33,184 nucleotides of DNA from a bacterium DOLZORAL124_64_63 (GTDB lineage Bacteria; Krumholzibacteriota; Krumholzibacteriia; LZORAL124-64-63), in contig PDQT01000197.1 in assembly GCA_002747875.1 (NCBI GenBank), positions 1 through 33,184 on the forward strand, written 5' to 3'. Position 1 is the first letter of the stretch; each line of letters begins with the position of its first letter. This document shows, piece by piece, positions 32,997 through 33,184 of the stretch. The position numbers and the translations under genes were made by a program. Under the pieces are notes generated by a model. It saw only the letters and a list, made by a program, of their open reading frames with translations. It did no database searches and was not told the origin of the DNA.

Positions 32997-33184
32997 TCAA
33001 GAGCGCCACCTCTGGGCGGGCAGATCATCCAGAACCGGACGGGGGGCCCCGCCCAGAGCTTCGGCGAAGGCGCAGCCCGCCAGGCGTCCCCAGGTCCGGG
33101 CTCGGCGCTCGATCTTCTCCAGGAAGGCCGTGTCGTTGATCATGGTGGCCCGGCGCCCCGGCGCGCGGGAGAACTGGCTGGCGT
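32997..33184 (-). CDS. bshB1: BshB1, bacillithiol biosynthesis deacetylase (C-terminal part)
   Basis: About 62 codons at the window edge, entering off the right end in the frame ASQFSRAPGRRATMINDTAF and ending LDDLPAQRWRS-stop. The segment FLEKIERRARTWGRLAGCAFAEAL followed by a Pro-containing tail fits the C-terminus of BshB1, the PIG-L/LmbE-type N-deacetylase acting on GlcNAc-malate. The catalytic HPDDxE region lies outside the window. It overlaps nothing and is two bases from bshA, so bshB1-bshA is an operon. Confidence 0.8.
   Translation of the reverse strand, partial: ASQFSRAPGRRATMINDTAFLEKIERRARTWGRLAGCAFAEALGGAPRPVLDDLPAQRWRS

Overview
The window looks like chromosomal DNA of a GC-rich, diderm, flagellated bacterium, most probably from the FCB side of the tree (Krumholzibacteriota, Eisenbacteria, Latescibacterota, Gemmatimonadota or similar). 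This is inference from gene content: flagellar rod genes; a complete Tol-Pal set with an outer-membrane efflux system; a secreted enzyme ending in a FlgD-like/type IX-like C-terminal domain (NPFNPST... SGVYLYRL); a GlmU-like protein of the kind seen in Bacteroidetes; a Minf_1886 family protein; a 29-residue mS38/bS22-type basic protein; and bacillithiol synthesis genes. Only database comparison could settle the phylum.

Layout from left to right. 1-1790 (minus): flagellar genes flgF, flgG and the start of a probable flgA, behind a near-perfect sigma-54 promoter. 2080-4838 (minus): a receiver-PAS-histidine kinase, a PilZ domain protein, the tiny basic ribosomal-type protein and an HU/IHF-type DNA-binding protein. 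5275-8687: a GlmU-like sugar nucleotidyltransferase (minus) divergent from a secreted peptidylarginine-deiminase-like enzyme (plus). 8762-15174 (minus): a tetR-tolC-adaptor-RND efflux operon with overlapping genes. 15263-18632 (minus): an EamA exporter, an orphan two-PAS histidine kinase and a VTT/TVP38 membrane protein.

18720-23219 is the accessory part. A visibly AT-richer stretch carries a SIR2-like protein and an HNH endonuclease, abutting tRNA-Ala(GGC). Divergent from this tRNA is tRNA-Leu(CAA), followed by a GC-rich gene whose N-terminal half resembles AbiEi-type proteins and whose C-terminal half is a Fic domain with a destroyed catalytic motif. This is the part most likely to hold an undescribed (defence-related) system.

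23342-26241: pruA (minus) divergent from fbp (plus), closed by a strong bidirectional terminator. 26338-31792 (minus): Minf_1886 protein, tolQ, tolR, a TonB/TolA-like protein, tolB, pal, cpoB and a cupin, behind a strong sigma-70-like promoter at 31827-31854. 31864-33184 (minus): bshA and the end of bshB1, for bacillithiol.

How the genes work together: the minus-strand clusters form recognisable functional units (flagellar rod, efflux pump with its own repressor, Tol-Pal envelope machine, bacillithiol synthesis). The centre is a tRNA-anchored variable locus. Start sites were chosen by ribosome-binding sites, overlaps and family alignment from memory; no searches were run.
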